DNA from: Psychromicrobium lacuslunae
Lineage (GTDB): Bacteria > Actinomycetota > Actinomycetes > Actinomycetales > Micrococcaceae
Reading direction: 5' to 3'
Assembly (NCBI RefSeq): GCF_000950575.1
Contig: NZ_CP011005.1
Span: 2,480,001-2,544,000 of the forward strand
Length of the DNA: 64,000 nt
Part shown: positions 42,727 through 52,143 of the stretch, piece after piece
How positions within the stretch are numbered: position 1 is the first letter of the stretch
Layout of the letters: each line of letters opens with the position of its first letter
Position numbers and translations under genes: made by a program
Notes under the pieces: generated by a model
The model's database searches: none
Told to the model about the DNA's origin: nothing
What the model saw: the letters and a program-made list of their open reading frames with translations, nothing else

Positions 42727-43095
42727 CTATTCTGCTCGTTCTTTTCGGGCCGCCGCCTCAACCACTTCGTCCAGATCGTCCTGGCTCAGCGTCTCCCGGT
42801 GCAGGTGCTTGGTCCGGTAACCAGCCCGGCCCACCATATGCGCCGAAACCGGAACGGTCAGTAACTGGAAGATCCAGGCGATCAATAAGATTGGCAGCAC
42901 CTGCCATTGCCGCATTTGCAGCGCCACCGCTAAAAGCAGCAGCAACAACCCCAGAACCTGCGGTTTGGTAGCCGCATGCATTCTGCTCATTAAATCGGGA
43001 AAGCGAAGCAGGCCGACGGCGGCCGCCAACGAGAGCAGTACGCCCACCACAATGCAGATTGCGGAGATCAGATCGATGATGTCATTGAAACTCAA
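42727..43095 (-). CDS. mnhG: Na+/H+ antiporter subunit G
   Basis: The 122-residue protein has three membrane helices and the MnhG signature GLLRFPDLMSRMHAATKPQV near residue 28. It is the last gene of the mnh (mrp) operon and overlaps mnhF by four bases. It is a small accessory subunit of the multi-subunit cation/proton antiporter used in sodium and pH homeostasis. A charged C-terminal tail of about 35 residues extends past the helices. Confidence 0.93.
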   Translation of the reverse strand: MSFNDIIDLISAICIVVGVLLSLAAAVGLLRFPDLMSRMHAATKPQVLGLLLLLLAVALQMRQWQVLPILLIAWIFQLLTVPVSAHMVGRAGYRTKHLHRETLSQDDLDEVVEAAARKERAE

Positions 43096-43379
43096 CTCTT
43101 CCTCCGATCCGAGACATAGCGGGCCACTGTCACCGAGCCGATAAAGCCGATCACTGTCAAGGCCACCAATAAGGGCAAATTATTCAAATGTTTGTTCAGG
43201 GCCATATCGGTTGCCAATGCCGCAGAGAAGATGGAGAGCAGCACGTCGGCGGCCAATACCCGATCGAGCAATGACGGCCCGACCGCGATCCGGTAGATCG
43301 CACCCAGCGCGGCCAGGCTCAGCACCGCTCCCACCAGCCAAAGCACCGCGGTCATTAGCGGCAGTCCAAAAATCATCAT
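43092..43379 (-). CDS. mnhF: Na+/H+ antiporter subunit F
   Basis: The 95-residue protein has three helices and the family segment YRIAVGPSLLDRVLAADVLL, characteristic of MnhF/PhaF. It overlaps both mnhE and mnhG by four bases, as expected for the coupled mnh operon. It is a small structural subunit in the membrane complex. Confidence 0.94.
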   Translation of the reverse strand: MMIFGLPLMTAVLWLVGAVLSLAALGAIYRIAVGPSLLDRVLAADVLLSIFSAALATDMALNKHLNNLPLLVALTVIGFIGSVTVARYVSDRRKS

Positions 43380-43951
43380 TGGCTGCTCCTAGCCTGGCGG
43401 GCCGGACGATCAGCAGTCTCGGCCCGTAGCGCAGCAAGCTCGGCTTTACTGCCCATCACCCGGATCAGCCAGGCCTCGGCTGATCGCACCTCCCTGCGCA
43501 CTTTTTCGACCTCCGCTGGAGTACTCGCGTTGAGCACATGTAGATAGAGCGTCGAGGTCGATCGGTCAACTTCAATCACCAGTGAACCCGGAATGAGCGA
43601 GATCACGTGGCCGGTGGCGGTGACCATAAGATCCGAATGACTCCGCAACCGAACGGCCACCACCGCATTGGTTATTCGAGGACCCCGGACGACGGCGAAA
43701 TAAGCCACCTGGGCGCTCGCGATCACCACATGCCATAAGAACACCCCGATGTACTCGAGGAAGTAGATCGGGTTGAACCGCCCGCTCAACTCCACCGGCG
43801 GCAGATAGAAAAGCCGAGTGATTATGAGCGCGATGAGGGCGCCGAAAATCAAGTTACCCGGGCTGAAATCCCGCCATAGCGCAGCCCAAACCAGCACCAG
43901 CCAGATCAGCAGCGGCAGTTCTTGCTTAAAGGAGATCCGTTTCCGGCTCAT
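43376..43951 (-). CDS. mnhE: Na+/H+ antiporter subunit E
   Basis: The 191-residue protein has MnhE features: LLIWLVLVWAALWRDFSPGN in the first helices, and the conserved segment VISLIPGSLVIEVDRSTSTL about two-thirds along, followed by a soluble C-terminal tail longer than in some relatives. It overlaps mnhD by four bases. It contributes to assembly or stability of the antiporter complex. Confidence 0.93.
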   Translation of the reverse strand: MSRKRISFKQELPLLIWLVLVWAALWRDFSPGNLIFGALIALIITRLFYLPPVELSGRFNPIYFLEYIGVFLWHVVIASAQVAYFAVVRGPRITNAVVAVRLRSHSDLMVTATGHVISLIPGSLVIEVDRSTSTLYLHVLNASTPAEVEKVRREVRSAEAWLIRVMGSKAELAALRAETADRPARQARSSQ

Positions 43952-45531
43952 CGTTTCACCTCCGCTGCGGTATTTTGTTCGAGAGCGCTAACGCCCTCAT
44001 CGCCGAGCACGGCATGCACATAGCTGGTGCGCTGCAGCATCTCCTGGGCCGAGGCATCGGCCACTTGAACCAGCGGCCCGGCAAAGACTGTCAGCAACAG
44101 GCCCATCCCGACCAGTCCGATGGTCGGTCCAACCATCATCCGAGGCAATGTAGTTTTGGTATCGCCCGAGGATCCGGCGAGCAGCGCCGGATCAGGAAAC
44201 TCGGCGTCCTCTGGTCGCCGCCAGAAGGCGCGATTCCAGACCCTGGCGATCGCCAGCAGGGTGAGCAGGCTGACCGCCACGCCACCGGCAACCAGCACCC
44301 AGGCCAGCGGGGTACCCAGATTGACACCCGCTTGCAGCAGACCCACCTTGCCCAGGAAGCCGGAGAACGGCGGGATGCCAGCCAGGTTCATCGCCGGCAC
44401 GAAGAACAGGAAACCAAGCAAAGGAGACAGCTTCGCCAAGCCACCTAAGCGATCGATCGAGGTGGTACCACCACGCCGCTCAATCAGCCCGGTCACCAGG
44501 AACAGGCTGGTCTGCACGGTGATGTGATGAATCACGTAATAGACCGCGGCACCCAGTCCGACCTTGGAAGACAGGGCCAAGCCGAACACCATGTAGCCAA
44601 TATGGCTGACCAGGGTGAAGGAAAGCAGACGTTTTATATCGGTCTGCGCGATCGCGCCCAGGATGCCGACCACCATGGTCAGCAGCGCCACCACCATGAG
44701 CAGATTATTCAGATCCTCGGTGGGGAAAAGTAGCGTTTCGGTGCGCACCATCGCATAGACGCCAACCTTGGTCAGCAAGCCGGCGAACACCGCCGTTACC
44801 GGGGCGGGTGCCGTTGGATAGGAGTCTGGCAACCAGAAGGAGAGCGGGAAGACAGCGGCTTTAATGCCGAAGGCAATCAGCAGCATCAGGTGCAATACGG
44901 TTTGCGTGCCAGGGTCGAGGTGGCCAAGTTTGACCGCTAGATCGGCCATATTGATGGTGCCGGTGGCGCCGTAAATCATCGCAATGGCAATCAGGAACAG
45001 CAAGGAAGAGACCACGCTGACCACCACATAGGTGACCCCGGCTCGCACTCTCGGGCCGGTGCCACCTAAGGTCATCAGCACATAGGAAGCGGTGAGCAGA
45101 ATCTCGAAGCCAACGTAGAGGTTGAACAGGTCGCCCGAGAGGAAGGCGTTGGAAACCCCCGCCATCAGAATCAGATAGGTTGGGTGGAAGATCGATACCG
45201 GGCCTTCCGAATCGCCGTCCGCCGCGCCCTGCCCGGTGGCGTAGATCAACACCGCTAGGCCGACGGCGGAGGAGACCACTAGCATGAGCGAGGAGAACTG
45301 ATCCACCACCAGCACAACACCAAAGGGCGGCATCCAAGCGCCGAGTTTCACCGCCACGGTGCCGCCATTCCAGACTTGGGCGAGCAGTGAAATCTCGAGC
45401 AATAAGGTGATGCTGAGCAGCGCTATGCTGACGGTTTGCTGTGCCTTGGGGTGCCTGATCAGCAAGAAGGTAAGTGCCGCGCCGAAGATCGGCAAGACGA
45501 CGGCCAAGGGGGTTAGATCGGTGAAATTCAT
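43948..45531 (-). CDS. mnhD: Na+/H+ antiporter subunit D
   Basis: The 527-residue polytopic protein is homologous to NuoM/NuoN-type proton-translocating subunits of complex I. It shows VGFEILLTASYVLMTLGG and the channel segment KAAVFPLSFWLPDSYPTAPA, with the essential Lys and Glu positions in mid-membrane, and FSGFLGKVGLLQAG. About 14 helices are visible. Together with MnhA it forms the ion-translocating core. It overlaps mnhC and mnhE by four bases. Confidence 0.95.
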   Translation of the reverse strand: MNFTDLTPLAVVLPIFGAALTFLLIRHPKAQQTVSIALLSITLLLEISLLAQVWNGGTVAVKLGAWMPPFGVVLVVDQFSSLMLVVSSAVGLAVLIYATGQGAADGDSEGPVSIFHPTYLILMAGVSNAFLSGDLFNLYVGFEILLTASYVLMTLGGTGPRVRAGVTYVVVSVVSSLLFLIAIAMIYGATGTINMADLAVKLGHLDPGTQTVLHLMLLIAFGIKAAVFPLSFWLPDSYPTAPAPVTAVFAGLLTKVGVYAMVRTETLLFPTEDLNNLLMVVALLTMVVGILGAIAQTDIKRLLSFTLVSHIGYMVFGLALSSKVGLGAAVYYVIHHITVQTSLFLVTGLIERRGGTTSIDRLGGLAKLSPLLGFLFFVPAMNLAGIPPFSGFLGKVGLLQAGVNLGTPLAWVLVAGGVAVSLLTLLAIARVWNRAFWRRPEDAEFPDPALLAGSSGDTKTTLPRMMVGPTIGLVGMGLLLTVFAGPLVQVADASAQEMLQRTSYVHAVLGDEGVSALEQNTAAEVKR

Positions 45532-45968
45532 TTCTTCCCCTTCCCTTGCGTTGTCTCGTCGAACTCAGTAGTTTCCAGCGGGATTTCGACGTCTTCTTCG
45601 GCGTCGAAACTGGGTTGGTTAGCCACCCTGCGGTCTTCGAGGTCATCCTGCACTTCGTCTTGCCGGGCCAAGATCCAGGTCCGATAAATAATGCCGAGCA
45701 TAAAAGCGGTGACCGCGAAGGAGATCACAATCGAGGTCAGGATCAGCGCCTGCGGCAGCGGATCGTTATATTCCCCGGGCTGAATATTTTTGTCGAAGAG
45801 CGGTGCCAGCGCTGCGTAACCGCCGGTGGTGAGCAGCAACAGATTCGTCGCATTGGCGAGCAGCATGAGGCCCATCAATACCCGGGTCAAGCTGCGTTCC
45901 AGCAGCAGGTAAATGCCCACCGCGTAGAGCACCCCCATCACCAAGAGCAGGGTCAGATTCACGCTCAT
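45528..45968 (-). CDS. mnhC: Na+/H+ antiporter subunit C
   Basis: The 146-residue protein resembles NuoK. It has three helices with GIYLLLERSLTRVLMGLMLL, NATNLLLL and the segment DPLPQALILTSIVISFAVTA, which is highly conserved in MnhC. It overlaps mnhA and mnhD by four bases. Its acidic C-terminal tail of about 40 residues is longer than in some relatives. Confidence 0.95.
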   Translation of the reverse strand: MSVNLTLLLVMGVLYAVGIYLLLERSLTRVLMGLMLLANATNLLLLTTGGYAALAPLFDKNIQPGEYNDPLPQALILTSIVISFAVTAFMLGIIYRTWILARQDEVQDDLEDRRVANQPSFDAEEDVEIPLETTEFDETTQGKGKK

Positions 45969-48922
45969 TCGGCCCGCACCTCCTGCTCTTCAAGGGTGCC
46001 AAGTTCTTCCCGCTCATCAATCTCCGCACCCAGGCTGCGCAGTACATCGAGCACTAGCCCGACCACCACCAGGTACACCCCGATATCGAAGAGGGTCGAG
46101 CTGACAAATTTGATCTGACCAAAGACTGGCAGGCTGAAGTCGATAATGAAGCTCTGGAAGATTTGGCCGCCGAAGAACAACGGTAAGGCGCTAGACAGCG
46201 CGGCAATACCGAGCCCCGAGCCCAGCAGCGCACCGGCACTGATCGGGGTGGCTTCAGCCAGCTCCACCCGCCCACCGGCCAAATACCGGATGGTCAGGGC
46301 CAGGCCTGCCAGCAGGCCCCCGGCAAAACCGCCGCCCGGGAAGTTGTGACCGGCCAGCAGCAGGTAGACCGAGAAGATAATCATCGAGTGGAAGATCAAT
46401 CGGGTGACTACCTCGAAGATGATCGAGCGTCGCTCCGGTGCCAGCGTGCGCCCGGCAACCAACCAGGCGTCCCGACTCGCGGTGGCAAAGCGACGGGCTA
46501 GTTTCAAAGCCGCAGCATCGCGGCTGCCGTCCTCTGGGCGCTCCTGGCGGCGGCCCACGCTGCCGCTCTCAACGCCCGCTGCGCGAGGCAGCGCGCGTCC
46601 CCGGTTGTGCACGAAGATCAGGCTGGCCACACCGGTGGCCGCAATCGCCAACACCGAAATTTCGCCGAAGGTGTCCCAAGCACGGATATCCACCAGGGTG
46701 ACATTGACAATGTTCAAGCCACCACCCTGGCTGTAAGCCAGTTCGGGGAACTGTAAGGAAACCGGCAGATCGACCCGGGAGCCGAGGGTGATCAGCGCTA
46801 CCACCACCATGGTGGCACCGAAGGCAATACCAATCAGCATCCGGATCAGCCGGTGCGAACCGGTGGTCCGGTTCCGCAACTCTGGCGGTAGCGAGCGCAT
46901 CGCCAGCACGAAGGCGACCAAGATGATCGATTCCACCAGCATCTGGGTGAGTGCCAGATCAGGTGCACCTTGGAAAGCGAAAATCAGCGCAATGCCGTAA
47001 CCGGTGACCGAAACCATCAGCACGGCCAGGAAGCGTTTATTGGCTCGCGCGGCCGCGATCGCGCCAATCACGATAATCAGTGCGGCGATGGCTTGGGCTG
47101 GCGAGCCCGGATCGATCAGATACATCTCCGGCAGCGGCCGACCGCTCAGGATGACGGCGACAATATTGACCACCACTGCGGTGGAGAGAATCACCGCCAG
47201 ATAGAAGAATAAGGAACCACGCTGGGTGCGGCCGGTGATCCAGACCGCCACATCGTCGAGCGCGCCAATAATATTGCGATAACCCTTTTCGGCGTCGATT
47301 AGTGGGTAAAGCCGGTCCTGCGCTCGCTCGACCCATTCCCGAGCCAGGAAAAGCAGCGCACCCAAAATGATGGCGAGGACACTCAGCCCGAACGCGGCGT
47401 TGAACCCGGCGAAGACCGCGAGGTGCGGATGCGCCTCCGCGGAGAATTGCTCGACATACGGTTCGGTCCACTGCTGCACCGGCTCAGGCCAGAGGCCGTA
47501 GAGCACGCTGAGCACGGCCAGGATGGCCGGAGCGGCCAAGAATTCGGCGGGCACCTTCTTGAAGGCGGTCGCCATCCCCTTCGGCTTGCGGGCGAAACCG
47601 CCCCAGAGGAATCTGGCGCTATAGCCGAAGGTCAGTGCTGAACCGATCACCACTCCGGCCAGCAGCCAAGGGTTGCCGAGCTTCAGCAGGGCTTCAAGTA
47701 CGGCTTCTTTAGCAACAAAACCGGCAAGCAGCGGAAGGCCGGCCATTGAGGCTGCAGCTATCGCAGCGACCACACCGAGCGCCGGAGCAGAGCGAAAAAC
47801 TCCGGAGAGCTTGCGAATATCTCGGGTGCCGGTCTGGTGGTCAATAATGCCGACCACCAGAAAGAGAGTTGCCTTGAACAGTCCGTGTGCCAGCAGCATG
47901 GCAATGCCAGCCATGGCGGCATAGGGAGTGCCCAACCCGACAACCAGTGTTAGGAAGCCGAGTTGACTCACCGTGCCATAGGCCAAAATGAGTTTCAAGT
48001 CGTGCTGCTTGAGCGCCCGCCAGCCGCCAATAAGCATGGTGCCCAGCCCGAGGATCATAATGCTGGGCTGCCAGAACGGCGTTTCAGAGAAGGCCGGCGC
48101 CAACAGCGCGATGAGGTAGATACCCGCCTTGACCATCGCCGCAGCATGCAGATAGGCGCTGACCGGGGTGGGCGCAGCCATCGCGCCGGGCAGCCAGAAG
48201 TGGAATGGCACCAGGGCGGATTTGCTCACCGCACCGACCAAGATCAGCAAGATAGCGATATCGACCACGGTGCCGCTCGGCGGGTTTTGTAGGATCTCGG
48301 AGATCCGGTAACTGCCTGCGCTCTGGCCAACCATGATCAGGCCGAGCAGCATGGTCAAGCCACCGAAAGTGGTCACCATGAGCGCCTGCAGCGCGGCCCG
48401 GCGGGCGGCAATGCGGGTGCGCGAGTAGCCGATCAGCAGGTAGGAAAGGATGGTCGTGAGTTCCCAGAAGATGAAAAGCAGGATCAGATCATCGGAGATC
48501 ACCAGGCCGAACATCACCCCGGCAAAGCCGAGTAGCTGCGCGCCGAAGCCGCCGCCGTGCGCCTGGAACGCCTCGTCGTTCGCCTTGAAGTACCGCGCAC
48601 AATAGGCCAGCACCAAAGCGCCGACGCCGAGCACTAGGAGCGAAACAACCCAGCTCAGGGCGTCCATCCGAAAGGCGAGTTCCATCCCGAAGTCCGGGAT
48701 CCATTGCACTGTTTCGGTGGGGTAATTCCCGGCGTAAACGGCGTCATGCTGACTGAGCAGCCAAATGAACGAACCGGCCGGCACGGCGGCCAGCAAGTAA
48801 AATCCATTGCGGCCGAGCCAGCGGAAGAAAAAAGGCGCGATAAATGCCACCACAAAGTGAATGGCAAGGATCACTAGCACGATCGGCTCCACCTGTCGGA
48901 TTCGGTCGGTCGGATTATCCAT
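45965..48922 (-). CDS. mnhA: Na+/H+ antiporter subunit A fused to subunit B
   Basis: The 985-residue protein joins MnhA and MnhB. Residues 1-790 are the NuoL-like subunit (FIFWELTTILSYLLIGYSRT, SKSALVPFHFWLPGAMAAPT, PVSAYLHAAAMVKAGIYLIA), including the extra C-terminal helices of MrpA. Residues about 825-985 are the MnhB domain (IIFEVVTRLIFHSMIIFSVY, GHNFPGGGFAGGLLAGLAL). This AB fusion occurs in many actinobacteria and proteobacteria, while bacilli keep them separate. The Mrp complex exchanges Na+ for H+ and supports salt and alkali tolerance. It is the first gene of the operon, divergent from an MFS transporter gene. Confidence 0.95.
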   Translation of the reverse strand: MDNPTDRIRQVEPIVLVILAIHFVVAFIAPFFFRWLGRNGFYLLAAVPAGSFIWLLSQHDAVYAGNYPTETVQWIPDFGMELAFRMDALSWVVSLLVLGVGALVLAYCARYFKANDEAFQAHGGGFGAQLLGFAGVMFGLVISDDLILLFIFWELTTILSYLLIGYSRTRIAARRAALQALMVTTFGGLTMLLGLIMVGQSAGSYRISEILQNPPSGTVVDIAILLILVGAVSKSALVPFHFWLPGAMAAPTPVSAYLHAAAMVKAGIYLIALLAPAFSETPFWQPSIMILGLGTMLIGGWRALKQHDLKLILAYGTVSQLGFLTLVVGLGTPYAAMAGIAMLLAHGLFKATLFLVVGIIDHQTGTRDIRKLSGVFRSAPALGVVAAIAAASMAGLPLLAGFVAKEAVLEALLKLGNPWLLAGVVIGSALTFGYSARFLWGGFARKPKGMATAFKKVPAEFLAAPAILAVLSVLYGLWPEPVQQWTEPYVEQFSAEAHPHLAVFAGFNAAFGLSVLAIILGALLFLAREWVERAQDRLYPLIDAEKGYRNIIGALDDVAVWITGRTQRGSLFFYLAVILSTAVVVNIVAVILSGRPLPEMYLIDPGSPAQAIAALIIVIGAIAAARANKRFLAVLMVSVTGYGIALIFAFQGAPDLALTQMLVESIILVAFVLAMRSLPPELRNRTTGSHRLIRMLIGIAFGATMVVVALITLGSRVDLPVSLQFPELAYSQGGGLNIVNVTLVDIRAWDTFGEISVLAIAATGVASLIFVHNRGRALPRAAGVESGSVGRRQERPEDGSRDAAALKLARRFATASRDAWLVAGRTLAPERRSIIFEVVTRLIFHSMIIFSVYLLLAGHNFPGGGFAGGLLAGLALTIRYLAGGRVELAEATPISAGALLGSGLGIAALSSALPLFFGGQIFQSFIIDFSLPVFGQIKFVSSTLFDIGVYLVVVGLVLDVLRSLGAEIDEREELGTLEEQEVRAE

Positions 48923-49021
48923 TCTATCAATGGGTTGCCTCAGCGAATTACCTCCGAGTTCGCCAAGAGTTATCCGCAGCAGACCTTCGACTTAGCTCAG
49001 CCCGGCGGTAGCATTCACGGT

Positions 49022-50323
49022 ATGAGCGAGACGACAATAGCCGAATCGGTGCCAACCCGGCCGAAAAGTCAGTGGGGGCAAGTGCTGGCCTGGGCATCCT
49101 GGGATTGGGGATCGGCAGCCTTCAATGCGGTGATGACCACCTTCATCTTCACTGCTTTCTACCTCACCACAGATATCTTCGGCGGCGCCGATTACACCTC
49201 GCAAGTGTTGGGCTGGTGCCTAGGCATTGCCGGCGTGCTCATCGCCATACTGGCACCGGTGGCCGGTCAGCGCAGCGATCATAGCGGCCGACGCCGGCTC
49301 TGGCTCGGTATAAACACCTTGGTCGTGGTGCTGCTCACCGGTAGTTGCTTCTTCGTACTGCCCGAACCGTCGTATTTGTTGCTGGGCTGCGTGCTGCTGG
49401 CCTTGGGCCATGTCTTTTCGGAGCTAGCCTCGGTCAATTACAACGCGATGTTGCTGCAGATATCCACGCCGAAGAGCATCGGCCGGATCAGTGGCATCGG
49501 CTGGGCTTTTGGCTATCTTGGCGGCATTGTGGCCTTACTGATCTTGTACTACGGCCTGCTATCCCCCGAGGTTGGCTTCTTCGGTATCTCCGATGAGAAC
49601 TTCAAATACCGCGTTGTCGCGTTGTTCTCAGCGGCCTGGATCGCTGTCTTCTCCCTTCCGGTGCTGTTCGCCATCCCGGAAAACAAGGCGGACCCAACGA
49701 CTCCGAAGATCGGGTTTTTCGCCTCCTACCGTGAGTTGTTCCGCACCATTGCGCGGCTTTGGCAACATCGTCGACACACCCTCTACTTCCTGATCTCCAG
49801 TGCCATCTTCCGCGATGGCCTGGCCGCGATCTTCACCTTCGGCGCGGTGATCGCGGTCGGCACCTTCGGTTTCGCTAAGGGTGATGTGCTGATCTTCGCT
49901 ATCGCGGGCAACGTGGTGGCGGCCATCGGCGCCTTCTCCGCTGGGTATTTCGACGATAGGCTCGGCCCGAAGACGGTGATCGTGATCTCGCTGATCGGCC
50001 TCTTGGTCTCTGCCGTGGTGCTGTTCTTCAGCTCCGGGAAGACGATTTTCTGGATCTTCGGCCTACTGCTCTGTCTCTTTGTCGGCCCAGCACAATCCTC
50101 GGCCCGCACCTTCGTCGGGCGCCTGGCCCCGCGTGGAGGCGAAGGTGAACTGTACGGGCTTTACGCCACCACCGGGCGGGCGGCGTCATTCATCGCACCG
50201 ATCCTCTTTGCTTCGTTCATCGCCTGGTTCGGCAGCCAGCGCTTCGGCATTATCGGCATCGCCATCGTGCTGCTGGCGGGTCTGCTGCTCCTCATCCCGG
50301 TCAACCGCCCCGCCCAGGCCTAA
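49022..50323 (+). CDS. MFS transporter, UMF1-like
   Basis: From ATG 49022 the protein has 433 residues; the frame opens 29 codons earlier but without a better site. It has 12 predicted helices, the MFS loop motif GQRSDHSGRRRLWL between helices 2 and 3, and the Atg22/UMF1-like features WDWGSAAFNAVMTTFIFTAF at the start and SSARTFVGRLAPRGGEGELY before the last helices. UMF1-type members have unknown substrates; some are thought to move amino acids. It stands alone, divergent from the mnh operon, with a palindromic repeat after its stop codon. Confidence 0.9.
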   Translation: MSETTIAESVPTRPKSQWGQVLAWASWDWGSAAFNAVMTTFIFTAFYLTTDIFGGADYTSQVLGWCLGIAGVLIAILAPVAGQRSDHSGRRRLWLGINTLVVVLLTGSCFFVLPEPSYLLLGCVLLALGHVFSELASVNYNAMLLQISTPKSIGRISGIGWAFGYLGGIVALLILYYGLLSPEVGFFGISDENFKYRVVALFSAAWIAVFSLPVLFAIPENKADPTTPKIGFFASYRELFRTIARLWQHRRHTLYFLISSAIFRDGLAAIFTFGAVIAVGTFGFAKGDVLIFAIAGNVVAAIGAFSAGYFDDRLGPKTVIVISLIGLLVSAVVLFFSSGKTIFWIFGLLLCLFVGPAQSSARTFVGRLAPRGGEGELYGLYATTGRAASFIAPILFASFIAWFGSQRFGIIGIAIVLLAGLLLLIPVNRPAQA

Positions 50324-50364
50324 GCTCCCACGCCCGCCGTCGCCCCACGCCCGCCGCTCCCACC

Positions 50365-50425
50365 GTCGAGTGTGCAGATCTACACCTTTTGACCCGGTTT
50401 TAAGATGCAGATCTGCACACTCGAC
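50365..50425. repeat. Dispersed palindromic element, copy 2
   Basis: This 61-bp imperfect inverted repeat shares GAGTGTGCAGATCTACA and its complement with the copies at 31678 and 51435. It lies between convergent genes. Its right arm, read on the reverse strand, supplies the last codons and the TAA stop of the endonuclease-like gene. Confidence 0.8.
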
Positions 50426-51356
50426 GCGAGGCTTCCCAGCCGCGGGCGCGCAAGATCGGGACTAGTTGGCGCATCACACCTTGGTAGCCGAGTTCTTGAA
50501 CCATTGCTCTGCTTATCCGAATCGATATCCAACCGGCAGCAGCGCTCGCGTTGTCCCGCCGAGCGTCGGATGCCTGTTGCTCGACGCTCAGGTGGTGCGC
50601 GCCGTCGTACTGTATCGCCACCCGAAACTCCCGGAAAGCTAAGTCTGGCCAGGCAACTTCGCATCCCGATTCGTCGAGAATCGCGACGTTCAATTCGGGC
50701 TCCGGCAGCCCCACCCGCGATGCCGCCAGCCGCAAGTAGGTTTCGGGGGCTGAATCTGCCCCCACCCGAACAAGGGCCAGCGCAATTCGAGCATTACGTA
50801 CTCCTCGCGCCCCTGAATGCCGACGCACCACGGCGACTAAATCGGCAAGATCAACCCAGGCAGCTTTGGTCGGCCCGAACGCGCGGCGATGACTATTGAC
50901 CAAAGCATCACCAACGGCAACCAGTTCCTCGATGGAGAGCAACGCCGCTAAATCCAGCCACGTCCGAGACCGGCCCGTCAACGGAATGCCTGAGCTAGCG
51001 GAGATCTCGTCCTCGCTGAGCCGCAGACGGTGTCCGACCACCCCGAAGCGCCTCGGAACCGTAGAGGAGTTCACTCGGGCTAGGTGTAATCGCTGTTCAC
51101 CCTGCATCCAAGCAGGCAAGGGTAATCGCCACAACCGTGCCGCCGTCCCCAGGCAAGCTACCGATTCTGGTGAGAGTTTAAACAGCGGTGCAACGGCCCT
51201 CTGAAAGTCTTGTTCGACGCCCCAGGGAACCCTAATTCCTCGGCTGGCGATCAGCAGGTCCTTGCCCTGCAGTCGTCCGCGGCCCAGCCCCGCAGCCTCA
51301 GCGAGGGTGAACGACCGACCAGAGAGATCTCGTGGTAACTTGCCAGGAGTTTTCAT
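50400..51356 (-). CDS. PD-(D/E)XK endonuclease-like protein (DUF559 type)
   Basis: The 318-residue protein is of a type abundant in actinobacteria. An N-terminal winged-helix-like part of about 150 residues (FTLAEAAGLGRGRLQGKDLL, GTAARLWRLPLP) is followed by a Vsr/DUF559-like nuclease fold with VAWPDLAFREFRVAIQYDGAHH, where Asp in PDLAF and the Gln in IQYDG occupy the catalytic positions (many relatives have Glu). AbiEi-type antitoxin resemblance of the first part is an inference. The last eight residues (RRVCRSAS) and the TAA are encoded by a dispersed repeat, so the native C-terminus was altered. Function is unknown. Confidence 0.75.
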   Translation of the reverse strand: MKTPGKLPRDLSGRSFTLAEAAGLGRGRLQGKDLLIASRGIRVPWGVEQDFQRAVAPLFKLSPESVACLGTAARLWRLPLPAWMQGEQRLHLARVNSSTVPRRFGVVGHRLRLSEDEISASSGIPLTGRSRTWLDLAALLSIEELVAVGDALVNSHRRAFGPTKAAWVDLADLVAVVRRHSGARGVRNARIALALVRVGADSAPETYLRLAASRVGLPEPELNVAILDESGCEVAWPDLAFREFRVAIQYDGAHHLSVEQQASDARRDNASAAAGWISIRISRAMVQELGYQGVMRQLVPILRARGWEASRRVCRSAS

Positions 51357-51434
51357 TCACCCATCATGAAACCTCGCAGAGCACGCCGAGGGATTTTCCA
51401 CAGACCAAAGTCCGCTCAACGCCATGATTCTCAT

Positions 51435-51491
51435 CGAGTGTGCAGATCTACATCTTAAAACCACTTCAAACCGTGTAGAACTGCACACTCG
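51435..51491. repeat. Dispersed palindromic element, copy 3
   Basis: This 57-bp copy keeps the left arm CGAGTGTGCAGATCTACATC exactly and a decayed right arm (GTGTAGAACTGCACACTCG). It lies between the dcd stop codon (on the reverse strand) and the endonuclease-like gene start, in a 197-base gap. Confidence 0.78.
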
Positions 51492-51553
51492 GCGGGTGAC
51501 GAGGGCCGGCGGAGACGGGCGGAGCGCTGTGTCCGCCACGAGGCCCGGGGCGC

Positions 51554-52129
51554 TTAGATCTGGGTTTTGTGGAAGTTCAGATAGCTACGGGACGCCGTCG
51601 GGCCGCGCTGACCTTGGTAACGGTTGCCGTATTCACCGGAGCCATAGGGGTGCTCAGCGGGTGAAGAGAGCTGGAAGAAACACAGCTGACCAATCTTAGA
51701 ACCCGGCCAGAGCTTGATCGGCAAGGTCGCCATATTGGAAAGCTCCAGGGTGACGTGGCCTGAGAACCCGGGGTCGATGAACCCAGCGGTCGAATGCGTC
51801 AAGAGCCCCAACCTCCCCAGCGAGGATTTACCCTCCAGCCGTGCCGCGACGTCGTCCGGCAAGGTGACCGTCTCGTAGGTAGACCCGAGGACGAACTCGC
51901 CCGGATGCAGAATGAACGGCTCGTCATCAGCGACCTCAACCAAACGGGTCAATTCGGGCTGCTCTTCTGAGGGGTCGATATGCGCGTACTTATGGTTATC
52001 GAAAAGCCGGAACAGCTTATCGATCCGCACATCAACGCTCGAAGGTTGCACCATCGAGGGCTCAAAGGGGTCCAGGACAATGCGTCCGGCGTCAATCTGG
52101 GTTCGAATATCGCGGTCTGAGATCAGCAC
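51554..52129 (-). CDS. dcd: dCTP deaminase
   Basis: The 191-residue protein is a dCTP deaminase: [40 protein letters not shown] and the fold's [16 protein letters not shown], which include the nucleotide-binding Ser-Arg and catalytic Glu regions. The enzyme converts dCTP to dUTP, or in bifunctional actinobacterial forms directly to dUMP, feeding thymidylate synthesis. It starts 14 bases after the tryptophan dioxygenase gene and probably shares its transcript. It ends near palindromic element copy 3. Confidence 0.96.
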   Translation of the reverse strand: MLISDRDIRTQIDAGRIVLDPFEPSMVQPSSVDVRIDKLFRLFDNHKYAHIDPSEEQPELTRLVEVADDEPFILHPGEFVLGSTYETVTLPDDVAARLEGKSSLGRLGLLTHSTAGFIDPGFSGHVTLELSNMATLPIKLWPGSKIGQLCFFQLSSPAEHPYGSGEYGNRYQGQRGPTASRSYLNFHKTQI

Positions 52130-52143
52130 AGTTATAAATTAGC

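Noticed and set aside
44861-45646. 261-residue reverse-strand frame overlapping mnhD
   Set aside because: Alternative frame of mnhD; Arg/Gly/His-rich and lacking helices.
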